Shown here piece by piece: positions 1-6,810 of a stretch of 14,742 nucleotides of DNA; position 1 is the first letter of the stretch, and every line of letters starts with the position of its first letter. A model generated the notes under the pieces. It saw only the letters and a program-made list of their open reading frames with translations, ran no database searches and had not been told where the DNA came from. Position numbers and translations under genes: made by a program. The stretch is from assembly GCA_031549665.1 (NCBI GenBank), contig JAVBPJ010000018.1, positions 1 through 14,742 on the forward strand. Direction: 5' to 3'. This DNA is from Rikenella sp031549665 (lineage in GTDB: Bacteria; Bacteroidota; Bacteroidia; Bacteroidales; Rikenellaceae).

Positions 1-20
1 CCCTCCGCCACTCACACCAA

Positions 21-53
21 CCGGGGGGCCCCCCCGCCGGCGGCGGCGCCCCC
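21..53. other. GC-only palindromic tract past the M23-like gene
   Basis: The 59 bp between the window edge and the last minus-strand gene contain an almost pure G/C run. A perfect six-base G/C palindrome (23-34) is followed by CCG/CGG-rich repeats up to a C run at 49-53. It could fold into very stable hairpins and might end transcription of the minus-strand gene stopping at 80, but no T tract follows on the minus strand. A role as terminator is inference only. Confidence 0.35.
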
Positions 54-79
54 TGGCATTGATCCGGTCTCGATCGGTT

Positions 80-994
80 TTATTGTCGGGAGGCGCGGTC
101 TTTGATCTCTTTCTTGGTCATCTCCCGTTCGACCAATTCCCCCGAAAGGGTGCCGAAGTAGGCTTGGCCGTGCTGTAACTGTTCTGCGCCGGTAACCGTT
201 TGGAACCAGGGGGTAACGTACGTATAAGAGAAAGGATGGCCTTCTCCCTTGAAATTACGGTCAGCCACCGGATAGTATACCAGAAACCTAACCTGGTATT
301 CGCTGCCGTCGTACGAACCGGCCAAAGCGATCGGGGTGTCGGGATAGACCACATCATTCACTTTCACCATCATGCTCCCATTTTGCAATACCTCGTACTG
401 GGCAAGGGTTCCATCCCCATGCTCGATCAACAGATGGTTGTATTCCGAGCGATAGGTCGCACCGCTGGTCGTGCTTTCATGGCCGTCTTTAATCTCTACC
501 ACCCGGCCTTTTCGGGCGGCGTAGACCGTATCTCCCCGTTCCAGTTGCAGCTGGTAGCAACTCCAATTTTTGCCGGCCTCGCCGCCAAAATGGCGTTCCC
601 GTAAATTGTAAAGATGAAATGCCTGCACCTTTTTCTGTACGCTGCACGGAAGGCGGTAGACAAAGGTCGTGTCCAATTTGGTGGGAGCATACCCGCGCAT
701 GTGCCAATAGCGGTACTGAACGTTCGGATACTCCTCAGGATTGGTCGGTCGCACGCTCAACACTTTTTGACTGCCGCGAACCACCGCGACGTAGGTGGGC
801 GATTGACTGGTGTTTTGCAACGACGTGAACTGAAGAAACAGGGTGTAACTCCCCGGTTCGTTCACCTTGGCGTTGATTTCCAGTATTCTCTCGTTCCATG
901 CCGTCGAAAGCTCGACCGCGCGGCGTTGCTGGGCGTGGAGCGTGCCGAAACAACTCAACAAAAACGCCCCCGCAATGATCCTTCCCGTTTTCAT
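80..994 (-). CDS. Secreted M23 (LytM-like) fold protein, probably catalytically dead
   Basis: The predicted product is 304 aa. I chose the start at 994 because MKTGRIIAGAFLLSCFGTLHA is a clear signal peptide ending in an AQQ-type cleavage site. The longer reading frame, starting at 1030, would be encoded inside an intergenic hairpin. Residues about 140-245 follow the M23/LytM peptidase fold: GDTVYAARKGRVVEIKDG, then NHLLIEHGDGTLAQY, then a VKVNDVV/PDTPIALAGS stretch. The zinc ligands are missing: the first HxxxD site reads NWSCY (143-147), YxHL reads YEVL (200-203), and the final HxH reads QVR (234-236). It is probably a periplasmic or lipid-anchored scaffold, as in EnvC-like degenerate LytM proteins that bind or activate other hydrolases, rather than an enzyme. 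It lies downstream of glyS on the same strand, separated by a hairpin. Confidence 0.75.
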   Translation of the reverse strand: MKTGRIIAGAFLLSCFGTLHAQQRRAVELSTAWNERILEINAKVNEPGSYTLFLQFTSLQNTSQSPTYVAVVRGSQKVLSVRPTNPEEYPNVQYRYWHMRGYAPTKLDTTFVYRLPCSVQKKVQAFHLYNLRERHFGGEAGKNWSCYQLQLERGDTVYAARKGRVVEIKDGHESTTSGATYRSEYNHLLIEHGDGTLAQYEVLQNGSMMVKVNDVVYPDTPIALAGSYDGSEYQVRFLVYYPVADRNFKGEGHPFSYTYVTPWFQTVTGAEQLQHGQAYFGTLSGELVEREMTKKEIKDRASRQ

Positions 995-1010
995 TATGTC
1001 ATGTTTTGCA

Positions 1011-1046
1011 TCGCAGACGGCCCGGCACATCCCGAGCCGTCTGCGA
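1011..1046 (-). terminator. Perfect 11-bp inverted repeat after glyS
   Basis: TCGCAGACGGC (1011-1021) and its exact complement (1036-1046) enclose a 14-nt loop, 11 bp past the glyS stop. On the minus strand no long T run follows, so it may be a weak or Rho-assisted terminator, or an RNA-processing stem between glyS and the M23-like gene. It argues against the longer N-terminus of the downstream gene, which would run through it. Confidence 0.55.
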
Positions 1047-1057
1047 AAGGTTTGTCG

Positions 1058-2599
1058 TTACATCAACTTTTGGTAGAGCGCCTTGAAGCTGACCGTCTTG
1101 TCGATCAACCCGCGCAGGTCGGCGATCGGAACGCGCTCCTGGGCCATCGTGTCGCGGTGGCGGACGGTTACCTGGTTGTCTTCCAGGGTTTGGTGGTCGA
1201 TGGTGATGCAGAGCGGGGTGCCGATGGCGTCCTGACGGCGGTAGCGTTTGCCGATGCTGTCTTTTTCGTCGTACTGCAGGTTGTAGTCGAACTTCAGGTC
1301 GTCCATCAGGCGGCGGGCCACTTCGGGCAGCCCGTCTTTTTTCACCAGCGGCAGGACGGCGGCCTTGACCGGAGCCAGCGCGGCGGGGAAACGCAGCACG
1401 GTACGCTCTTCGCCGTTGTCCAGTTTCTCTTCGGCGTACGAGGCCGAAAGTACTTGCAGGATCATGCGGTCGACCCCGATCGAGGTTTCCACCACGTAGG
1501 GGACGTAGCTTTGGCCGCTCTCGGTGTCGAAGTACTGCATCTTTTTGCCCGAGAATTTTTGGTGCTGCGACAGGTCGAAATCGGTGCGCGAGTGGATCCC
1601 CTCGACCTCTTTGAATCCGAACGGGAATTCGAATTCGACGTCGGTGGCGGCGTTGGCGTAATGGGCCAGTTTTTCGTGGTCGTGGAATCGGTAGTGCTGG
1701 TCGCCGAAGCCGAGGGCGCGGTGCCACTTCATCCGGAATTCGCGCCAGTGGTTGAACCACTCCATTTCGGTGCCGGGGGCGACGAAGAACTGCATCTCCA
1801 TCTGCTCGAATTCGCGCATGCGGAAGATGAACTGGCGGGCGACGATCTCGTTGCGGAACGCTTTTCCCATTTGGGCGATGCCGAACGGGATTTTCATCCG
1901 GCCGCTTTTTTGCACGTTCAGGAAGTTGACGAAGATGCCCTGCGCCGTTTCGGGCCGCAGGTAGATGGTGTTGGCTCCGTCGGCCACCGATCCGATTTTG
2001 GTTTCGAACATCAGGTTGAACTGGCGCACTTCGGTCCAGTTGCGGGTGCCGCTGACGGGGCAGACGATTTCGAGCTCTTCGATCAGTTGTTTTACTCCCT
2101 CCAGGTCGTTGGCGGTGAGGGTTTCGACCATGCGGGCGTTGGCGGCGTCGCGTTTGGCCTGGATTTCGAGTACGCGGGCGTTGGTCGAGCGGAAAACGGC
2201 CTGGTCGAACGAGTCGCCGAAGCGTTTGGCGGCCTTGTCGATCTCTTTGGCGATTTTATCGTCCTGTTTGGCGATCCACTCTTCGATCAGTACGTCGGCG
2301 CGGTAGCGTTTCTTGGAATCTTTGTTGTCGATCAGCGGGTCGTTGAAGGCGCCCACGTGGCCCGACGCTTCCCAGGTTTTGGGGTGCATGAAGATGGCGG
2401 CGTCGATGCCCACGATATTTTCGTGCAGGCGGGTCATCGATTCCCACCAGTAGCGTTTGATGTTGTTTTTGAGTTCGGCGCCCAGTTGGCCGTAGTCGTA
2501 CACGGCCGACAGGCCGTCGTATATTTCGCTCGACGGAAAAATGAATCCGTACTCTTTGCTGTGGGCGATCAGTTTTTTGAAAAGTTCCTCTTGGGTCAT
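1058..2599 (-). CDS. glyS: Glycyl-tRNA synthetase, alpha2 (eukaryote-like) type
   Basis: This 513-aa class II aminoacyl-tRNA synthetase joins glycine to tRNA-Gly in the cytosol. Visible family features are an N-terminal segment typical of the dimeric enzyme (YGFIFPSSEIYDGLSAVYDYG, 17-37), SGHVGAF (79-85), a CPVSGTRNW segment (180-188), YLRPETAQGIF (213-223), motif 2 with FRNE and REFEQME (248-268), and motif 3 TSIGVDRM. The C-terminal region from about residue 400 is the anticodon-binding domain. I chose the ATG at 2599 because the family starts with MTQEELF-like sequence and a promoter box sits just upstream. The extra 34 codons up to 2701 lie in the GNAT gene tail and promoter and look non-coding. 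Nothing essential appears missing. Confidence 0.96.
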   Translation of the reverse strand: MTQEELFKKLIAHSKEYGFIFPSSEIYDGLSAVYDYGQLGAELKNNIKRYWWESMTRLHENIVGIDAAIFMHPKTWEASGHVGAFNDPLIDNKDSKKRYRADVLIEEWIAKQDDKIAKEIDKAAKRFGDSFDQAVFRSTNARVLEIQAKRDAANARMVETLTANDLEGVKQLIEELEIVCPVSGTRNWTEVRQFNLMFETKIGSVADGANTIYLRPETAQGIFVNFLNVQKSGRMKIPFGIAQMGKAFRNEIVARQFIFRMREFEQMEMQFFVAPGTEMEWFNHWREFRMKWHRALGFGDQHYRFHDHEKLAHYANAATDVEFEFPFGFKEVEGIHSRTDFDLSQHQKFSGKKMQYFDTESGQSYVPYVVETSIGVDRMILQVLSASYAEEKLDNGEERTVLRFPAALAPVKAAVLPLVKKDGLPEVARRLMDDLKFDYNLQYDEKDSIGKRYRRQDAIGTPLCITIDHQTLEDNQVTVRHRDTMAQERVPIADLRGLIDKTVSFKALYQKLM

Positions 2600-2625
2600 A
2601 GGGCTGAATGAATTGGATCGAAAGG

Positions 2626-2633
2626 CAAAGGTA
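2626..2633 (-). promoter_or_regulatory. Bacteroidetes -7 box for glyS
   Basis: TACCTTTG on the minus strand matches the Bacteroidetes sigma-ABfr -7 consensus TAnnTTTG, 26 bp before the glyS start. No well-spaced -33 TTG is visible. It lies between the GNAT stop (2646) and glyS, so glyS can be transcribed on its own. Confidence 0.65.
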
Positions 2634-2645
2634 TCGAAATTTATT

Positions 2646-3194
2646 CTACATAGGTTTTGTGTCAACCCACTCTTTACTGAGCATGGCATATATGATATCA
2701 TCTACCCATTCCCCACGCAAGTAATAACTCTCTTTGAAATGGGCCTCCTTTCTGAATCCCAACCGTTCTATTAACCGAATCGAAGCTGAATTTCTTGGAT
2801 CAACCGATGCAACGATTCGATGTTTATTGAGTGCCAAGAGTAGGTGCTCTACCATTGCGCTACATGCCTCTGTTGCGTAGCCTTTTCCTTGGTAATCTTT
2901 GTGTAGTGTACATCCGATTTCAGCTTGCATGTTGTTGTGATTGCTGAAAACAATTCCCATATCACCGATTAACCGGTTTTCATTTCTGGTGGTAATAGCA
3001 AACTGAAAACAGGTATCAGCAACATCGAAAGATTTCGGCATATTGCTTATGTAATCACGGACTTCTTCTATAGAACCAGGAAACCATCCCTGATACCTGT
3101 TTCCGATAACGTCGGAACGGTACGAATATATAGCGCCTGCATCATCTGGTGTAGCCAGCCGTATCATTAATCTGTCAGTCTCAATACTTACCAT
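2646..3194 (-). CDS. GNAT N-acetyltransferase, RimJ/RimL-like
   Basis: The predicted product is 182 aa of the Acetyltransf_3 (RimJ/RimL) type. It transfers an acetyl group from acetyl-CoA to an amine; the substrate cannot be told from sequence. The N-terminus IETDRLMIRLATPDDAGAIY is the usual first strand and helix. The acetyl-CoA pyrophosphate loop is QGKGYA (102-107), and DPRNSASIRLIERLGF (132-147) is the typical motif B. Its base composition differs sharply from its neighbours: about 42% GC over 300 counted bases, against 65-68% in counted lines of glyS and cca. This suggests recent acquisition. It lies 85 bp from nadK and 46 bp from glyS on the same strand. A near-match to a -7 box (TACCTTG) is about 30 bp upstream. 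Confidence 0.9.
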   Translation of the reverse strand: MVSIETDRLMIRLATPDDAGAIYSYRSDVIGNRYQGWFPGSIEEVRDYISNMPKSFDVADTCFQFAITTRNENRLIGDMGIVFSNHNNMQAEIGCTLHKDYQGKGYATEACSAMVEHLLLALNKHRIVASVDPRNSASIRLIERLGFRKEAHFKESYYLRGEWVDDIIYAMLSKEWVDTKPM

Positions 3195-3279
3195 TGTCAG
3201 GGTCGTTATTGTTCGTTAATACAAGGTAATTATTTCACCGGAAGTCCCGCGATGATTCACTCCGATTATCTTAATTGCC

Positions 3280-4065
3280 TTACCCGTTGCGCGGATCGGC
3301 GCCCCAGTAGAGTTTTTCGCGCAGGGCGTGGTAGAACGACCCCGAGGCGGGGCGGATCACCGCCAACTGACGGTCGGCGCGGGTCAGGGCAAAACAACTG
3401 CCGCTCGGCACCGAAAACGACTGGTTGTCGACGGTGGCGGTGGCCGGTTGTTCGGCGCGGCTTTGCACGGTCAGGCTCACGCGGCTGGTTTCGGGGATCA
3501 CCAGCGGACGGATGTTCAGGTTGTGCGGCGCGATGGGCGAGATGATCAGCGCGCGGCAATCGGGAGCCAGGATCGCTCCGCCGACGCTCATCGAGTAGGC
3601 GGTCGATCCGGTCGAGGTCGACACGATCACCCCGTCGGCCCAATAGGTCGCCACCGGGTCGCCGTCGATCTCCAGTGCCACCGAAATCATGCTCAGGTCG
3701 CTCTTTTGGATCGTGAACTCGTTTACTGCCACTCCTTTAATATCGCCTTCGACCGAAAGCAGCGTGCGGCTCTCGGTGGTGTAGCGGCCCGCCAGCAGGT
3801 CGTCGATGGCGCGGGGAATCTCGTCCAGCGACACCGAGGCCATGAATCCCAGCCGGCCCGAATTGATCCCCAGCACGGGCAGCGAAGCCTCGCCGATTTT
3901 CCGTACGGCGCTCAAAAAGGTGCCGTCGCCGCCGAAGCTCAGCGCCACGTCGAACTCGTGCGACGCACAGGGATTCAGGGCGTACGGAAGCGCCCGGCGG
4001 TCGAGCTCTTTGGTGAGCAACCCCAGCGACGGGTTTTCGGGACGGGCGTAAAGGGCGATTTTCAT
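3280..4065 (-). CDS. nadK: NAD kinase
   Basis: The predicted product is 261 aa. It phosphorylates NAD+ to NADP+, the only route to NADP(H). Diagnostic motifs are all present: GGDGT (45-49), the NE pair (115-116) in VNEFTI, ADG (143-145), the glycine/serine-rich STSTGSTAYSMSVGG (149-163) and SPIAPHNLNIRPLV (176-189). The length is slightly short of the 290-300 aa common in the phylum, mostly because of a compact N-terminal domain. The ATG at 4065 is followed by MKIALYARP, a typical first strand. It is divergent from pdxJ with only 41 bp between the start codons. Confidence 0.95.
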   Translation of the reverse strand: MKIALYARPENPSLGLLTKELDRRALPYALNPCASHEFDVALSFGGDGTFLSAVRKIGEASLPVLGINSGRLGFMASVSLDEIPRAIDDLLAGRYTTESRTLLSVEGDIKGVAVNEFTIQKSDLSMISVALEIDGDPVATYWADGVIVSTSTGSTAYSMSVGGAILAPDCRALIISPIAPHNLNIRPLVIPETSRVSLTVQSRAEQPATATVDNQSFSVPSGSCFALTRADRQLAVIRPASGSFYHALREKLYWGADPRNG

Positions 4066-4082
4066 CGGTCTGCAGTTTTGAT

Positions 4083-4090
4083 TACCTTTG
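4083..4090 (+). promoter_or_regulatory. -7 box for pdxJ-cca
   Basis: TACCTTTG on the plus strand matches TAnnTTTG. The predicted transcript start is around 4097, giving a leader of only about 10 nt before the pdxJ ATG. The box directly abuts the minus-strand nadK box at 4091-4098. Confidence 0.65.
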
Positions 4091-4098
4091 CAAAAATA
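4091..4098 (-). promoter_or_regulatory. -7 box for nadK
   Basis: On the minus strand this reads TATTTTTG, a match to TAnnTTTG. The transcript would start near 4084 with a leader of about 19 nt. It faces and touches the plus-strand box at 4083-4090, so RNA polymerase could probably occupy only one of the two at a time (inference). Confidence 0.5.
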
Positions 4099-4106
4099 GG
4101 CTTTTT

Positions 4107-4829
4107 ATGACCAAACTGAGCGTCAATATCAATAAGATCGCAACGATTCGTAATTCGCGGGGCGGAAACACGCCCGACGTGCTGGAGGCCGCCCGGCGGC
4201 TGGAGGACTTCGGCGCACAGGGCATCACGGTCCATCCGCGTCCCGACGGCCGGCACATCCGCTACGACGACGTGCGGGCGCTGAAACCGATCCTGTCCAC
4301 CGAATTCAACATCGAGGGCTACCCCTCCGAGTCGTTCATCCGGCTTGTGCTGGAGGTGGTTCCGGCGCAGGTAACCCTGGTTCCCGACCCGCCCGAGGCG
4401 ATCACCTCGAACGCGGGGTGGAACGTACCCGAACACGCCGATTTCCTGCGCAGTACCATTGCGCGTTTTCATGAGCGGGGCATCCGCACGTCGATCTTCG
4501 TCGAACCCGATCCGGCGATGGTCGAGGCGGCCGCGGCCACCGGAACCGACCGCATCGAACTCTACACCGAAAGCTACGCCACGGCCTACGCTGCCGACCG
4601 AGAACGGGCCGTCGCCCCCTTTGCCGCCGCCGCCCAAACGGCTCATCGATTGGGACTGGGTATCAACGCCGGACACGACCGGAGCCTCGAAAACCTGGCC
4701 TATTTCGCCGCCTGCATCCCCGCGCTGGACGAGGTGTCGATCGGCCACGCCCTGATCTCGGACGCGCTTTACTACGGGTTGGAAAATACCGTGCAGCTCT
4801 ACCTCCGCCAACTGAAAACGAATGGCTAA
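4107..4829 (+). CDS. pdxJ: Pyridoxine 5'-phosphate synthase
   Basis: The predicted product is 240 aa, the normal length. It condenses 3-amino-2-oxopropyl phosphate with 1-deoxyxylulose 5-phosphate to pyridoxine 5'-phosphate, the last ring-forming step of the DXP-dependent vitamin B6 route. The TIM-barrel landmarks are N-terminal LSVNINKIATIRNSRGG (4-20), TVHPRPDGRHI with His43 and His50, EFNIEGYPS with Glu70, INAGHD with His190, and SIGHALI (211-217). These match the catalytic His/Glu/His set of PdxJ. The TAA stop lies inside the first codons of cca (shared ATGGCTAA), so the two are translationally coupled. Confidence 0.97.
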   Translation: MTKLSVNINKIATIRNSRGGNTPDVLEAARRLEDFGAQGITVHPRPDGRHIRYDDVRALKPILSTEFNIEGYPSESFIRLVLEVVPAQVTLVPDPPEAITSNAGWNVPEHADFLRSTIARFHERGIRTSIFVEPDPAMVEAAAATGTDRIELYTESYATAYAADRERAVAPFAAAAQTAHRLGLGINAGHDRSLENLAYFAACIPALDEVSIGHALISDALYYGLENTVQLYLRQLKTNG

Positions 4830-6225
4830 GCCGCTCGCCGACCCCCTGTTCCAACAAATCGGCCGCCTGGCCGACCGCATGGGCGTGCGTGCCTTTGTCA
4901 TCGGCGGCTACGTGCGCGACTACTACCTGATGCGCCCCTGCACGGACATCGACATCGTGGTCGTTGGCAGCGGCATCGCCCTGGCCGAGGAGCTGGGCCG
5001 CGAACTGAAGACCCCCGTCCACACGTTCAAAAATTTCGGTACGGCCGCCCTGCGCGCCGGAGCGTGGGAGGTGGAGTTTGTCGGAGCCCGGCGGGAGTCG
5101 TACCGCGCCGATTCGCGCAAACCCATCGTCGAGGACGGAACTCTCGAGGACGACCAGCGCCGCCGTGACTTCACCATCAACGCCATGGCCTTCGGCCTGA
5201 ACGCCGATAACTTCGGCGCCCTGGTCGACCCGTTCGAGGGGATGGAGGACATGGAGGCGCAGACGATCCGCACGCCGCTCGACCCCGATACCACCTTTTC
5301 GGACGACCCCCTGCGCATGATCCGCGCCGTGCGGTTCGCCGTGCAGCTCGACTTCCACATCGCCCCCGAAACGCTCGCCTCGATCCGCCGAAACGCCCAC
5401 CGGCTCGAAATCGTGTCGCGCGAACGGATCGCCGCCGAACTGGAGAAAATCATGACCTCGCCCCGGCCCTGGATGGGTTTCGACCTGTTCGACCGAGCCG
5501 GACTGCTCGAAGGTTTCTTCCCCGAACTGGCCCAACTCAAAGGGGTGCAAAAGGTGGGAGGCCGCGCCCACAAGGACAACTTCGTCCACACGCTCAAGGT
5601 GTTGCAAAACATCACTCCCCACACCGACAACGTGTGGCTGCGCTGGGCGGCCCTGCTGCACGACATCGCCAAACCGCAAACCAAGGCGTGGGACGACCGC
5701 GTGGGCTGGACTTTCCACGGCCACGAGGTGGCGGGATCGAAAATGGTGCCTCGTATCTTCCGCGCCCTGAAACTGCCCATGGACGAACGGATGAAGTATG
5801 TCCAAAAAATGGTCTTCCTCCACCTGCGGCCCATCGCGCTGGTCGAAGATACGGTCACCGACTCGGCCGTACGACGCATGATCTTCGAAGCGGGCGACGA
5901 CATCGACGACCTGATGACGCTCTGCGAAGCGGATATCACCTCGGCCGACGACAACAAGGTGCAACGCTACCTGCGGAACTTCGCCCTGGTACGCCAAAAA
6001 ATGGTCGAAATCGAAGAGAAAGACCGCATCCGAAACTTCCAACCTCCCATCACCGGCGAACTGATCATGGCGCACTACGGCATCCCGCCCTGCCAAACGG
6101 TCGGCGATATCAAAAGCGCCATCAAAGAGGCGATCCTCGAAGGCGAGATCGAAAATAACTACGAACAGGCCTTCGCCCTGATGGAACGACTGGCCGAACA
6201 ATACGGACTTACCCCGGTTCATTGA
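4822..6225 (+). CDS. cca: CCA tRNA nucleotidyltransferase with HD domain
   Basis: The predicted product is 467 aa. It adds or repairs the 3' CCA end of tRNAs; the HD domain in such proteins is a metal-dependent phosphohydrolase. Visible motifs are GGYVRD (28-33), the metal-binding DID at 42-44 in TDIDIVVVG, and RRDFTINAMAFGL (114-126). The DDPLRMIRAVRFA neck motif (161-173) is followed by the head-binding ERIAAELEKI region. The HD phosphohydrolase has His256 in NFVHTLKVL, LLHDIAKP (278-285) and HGHE (299-302). Length and order match the Bacteroidetes family. The start overlaps the pdxJ stop by 8 bp. A hairpin with a T tract follows the stop. Confidence 0.95.
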   Translation: MAKPLADPLFQQIGRLADRMGVRAFVIGGYVRDYYLMRPCTDIDIVVVGSGIALAEELGRELKTPVHTFKNFGTAALRAGAWEVEFVGARRESYRADSRKPIVEDGTLEDDQRRRDFTINAMAFGLNADNFGALVDPFEGMEDMEAQTIRTPLDPDTTFSDDPLRMIRAVRFAVQLDFHIAPETLASIRRNAHRLEIVSRERIAAELEKIMTSPRPWMGFDLFDRAGLLEGFFPELAQLKGVQKVGGRAHKDNFVHTLKVLQNITPHTDNVWLRWAALLHDIAKPQTKAWDDRVGWTFHGHEVAGSKMVPRIFRALKLPMDERMKYVQKMVFLHLRPIALVEDTVTDSAVRRMIFEAGDDIDDLMTLCEADITSADDNKVQRYLRNFALVRQKMVEIEEKDRIRNFQPPITGELIMAHYGIPPCQTVGDIKSAIKEAILEGEIENNYEQAFALMERLAEQYGLTPVH

Positions 6226-6251
6226 CGTTTGTGCTGACTGCGCTCAGGCCG

Positions 6252-6270
6252 GACCCTGCGGGTCTTTTAT
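6252..6270 (+). terminator. Intrinsic terminator of pdxJ-cca
   Basis: A GACCC-TGC-GGGTC stem-loop (6252-6264) is followed at once by TTTTAT, 27 bp past the cca stop. A second hairpin, TTGGAG-TTTT-CTCCAA (6270-6285), follows directly and may back it up. Confidence 0.65.
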
Positions 6271-6313
6271 TGGAGTTTTCTCCAACTGCGCTCGGGCCGC
6301 GCCGGCCCCGCGT

Positions 6314-6479
6314 GCCCGCGGCGGGCGATCTTGTCTCTGTGCTTTTTTGTGTCTGCGGATGCGATGGGAACTACTGCGTAGTTTTTAGCGATGGGCCGAG
6401 GAGTACTCACCCGAAAGCAAGCTTTCGTTCGCCTCCTCAACCCATCCCTAAAGCCTGCGGCTCTTTTCCGTCGCATCCG
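6314..6479 (+). repeat. Structured repeat, copy A
   Basis: Read on the plus strand the parts are: a triloop hairpin GCCCG-CGG-CGGGC (6314-6326); a pyrimidine/T-rich linker starting CTTGTCTCTGTG and ending in TTTTTTG (6330-6349); a 9-bp closing stem CGGATGCGA (6356-6364 with 6471-6479); arm 1 AACTAC-TGC-GTAGTT (6369-6383); arm 2, with stems GATGGG/CCCATC and GAGGAG/CTCCTC around a 29-nt core (6403-6431) that contains CGAAAGCAAGCTTTCG; and arm 3 AGCC-TGC-GGCT (6452-6462). TTCCG precedes the closing strand. The fold is a cloverleaf-like four-way junction. Copy B has the same order in the opposite orientation. Family unknown to me. Confidence 0.65.
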
Positions 6480-6641
6480 AGAACTTACACCGAGAACTAC
6501 AATTCCGCAATTAACACTCCGAGATACAGGCCCACGCCGCGATCAATGACAATTTGGGTGCAGTCGTCGTTCCATTCGTTCGTCGAAGTTAAAGGGGTAA
6601 GGCTGATCTCATGAGATTAAGGGATGCATTTCGTTTAGGAG

Positions 6642-6810
6642 GGAGTTGCGGAACATCGGTAGATTTTCGTAGGGGGTGAAGCCGCCGAGCGAAAGCTTGC
6701 TTTCAGGCGAGTACGGTTCAGCCCCTACGAAAGGTACGAAACGTACCTAGCAACTCCGGCCAGCCGGAGCAAAAAACGACACAAACACAAGCCGAAAACG
6801 CAGTTTTCGG
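6642..6810 (-). repeat. Structured repeat, copy B (inverted)
   Basis: Read on the minus strand it repeats the plan of copy A. The parts are: triloop hairpin CCGAAAAC-TGC-GTTTTCGG (6810-6792); linker CTTGTGTTTGTG ending in TTTTTTG (6791-6770); closing stem GGAGTTGC (6757-6750 with 6649-6642); arm 1 AGGTACG-TTT-CGTACCT (6748-6732); and arm 2, with an 11-bp outer stem TTTCGTAGGGG (6732-6722 with 6675-6665) and inner TGAA/TTCA and CC/GG pairs around the 29-nt core (6714-6686). The core is 26/29 identical to copy A, whereas the stems differ but still pair. TTCCG again precedes the closing strand. An extra hairpin CTCCGG-CTGG-CCGGAG (6769-6754) partly competes with the closing stem. A further 9-bp hairpin lies outside at 6823-6844. 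Confidence 0.65.

Noticed and set aside
614..2611. 665-codon plus-strand open frame opposite glyS
   Set aside because: A shadow of glyS in GC-rich DNA. Its translation is rich in H, V, G and D with no domain, and glyS on the other strand is unmistakable.
2600..2701. 34-codon N-terminal extension of glyS
   Set aside because: It would overlap the GNAT coding end and the promoter box, and known glycyl-tRNA synthetases begin near MTQEELF.
4663..6222. 519-codon minus-strand open frame opposite cca
   Set aside because: Mirror frame of cca, with composition typical of antisense translation and no recognisable motif.
6222..6614. 130-codon plus-strand frame after cca
   Set aside because: It starts inside the cca stop region and runs through the terminator and the hairpin element. 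The protein is low in order, proline/serine/arginine-rich and unlike any family.
6754..6776. CTCCGG/CCGGAG hairpin next to an A/T run as a minus-strand terminator
   Set aside because: On the minus strand the T run comes before the hairpin, the wrong order for a terminator. It fits better as the linker of repeat copy B.
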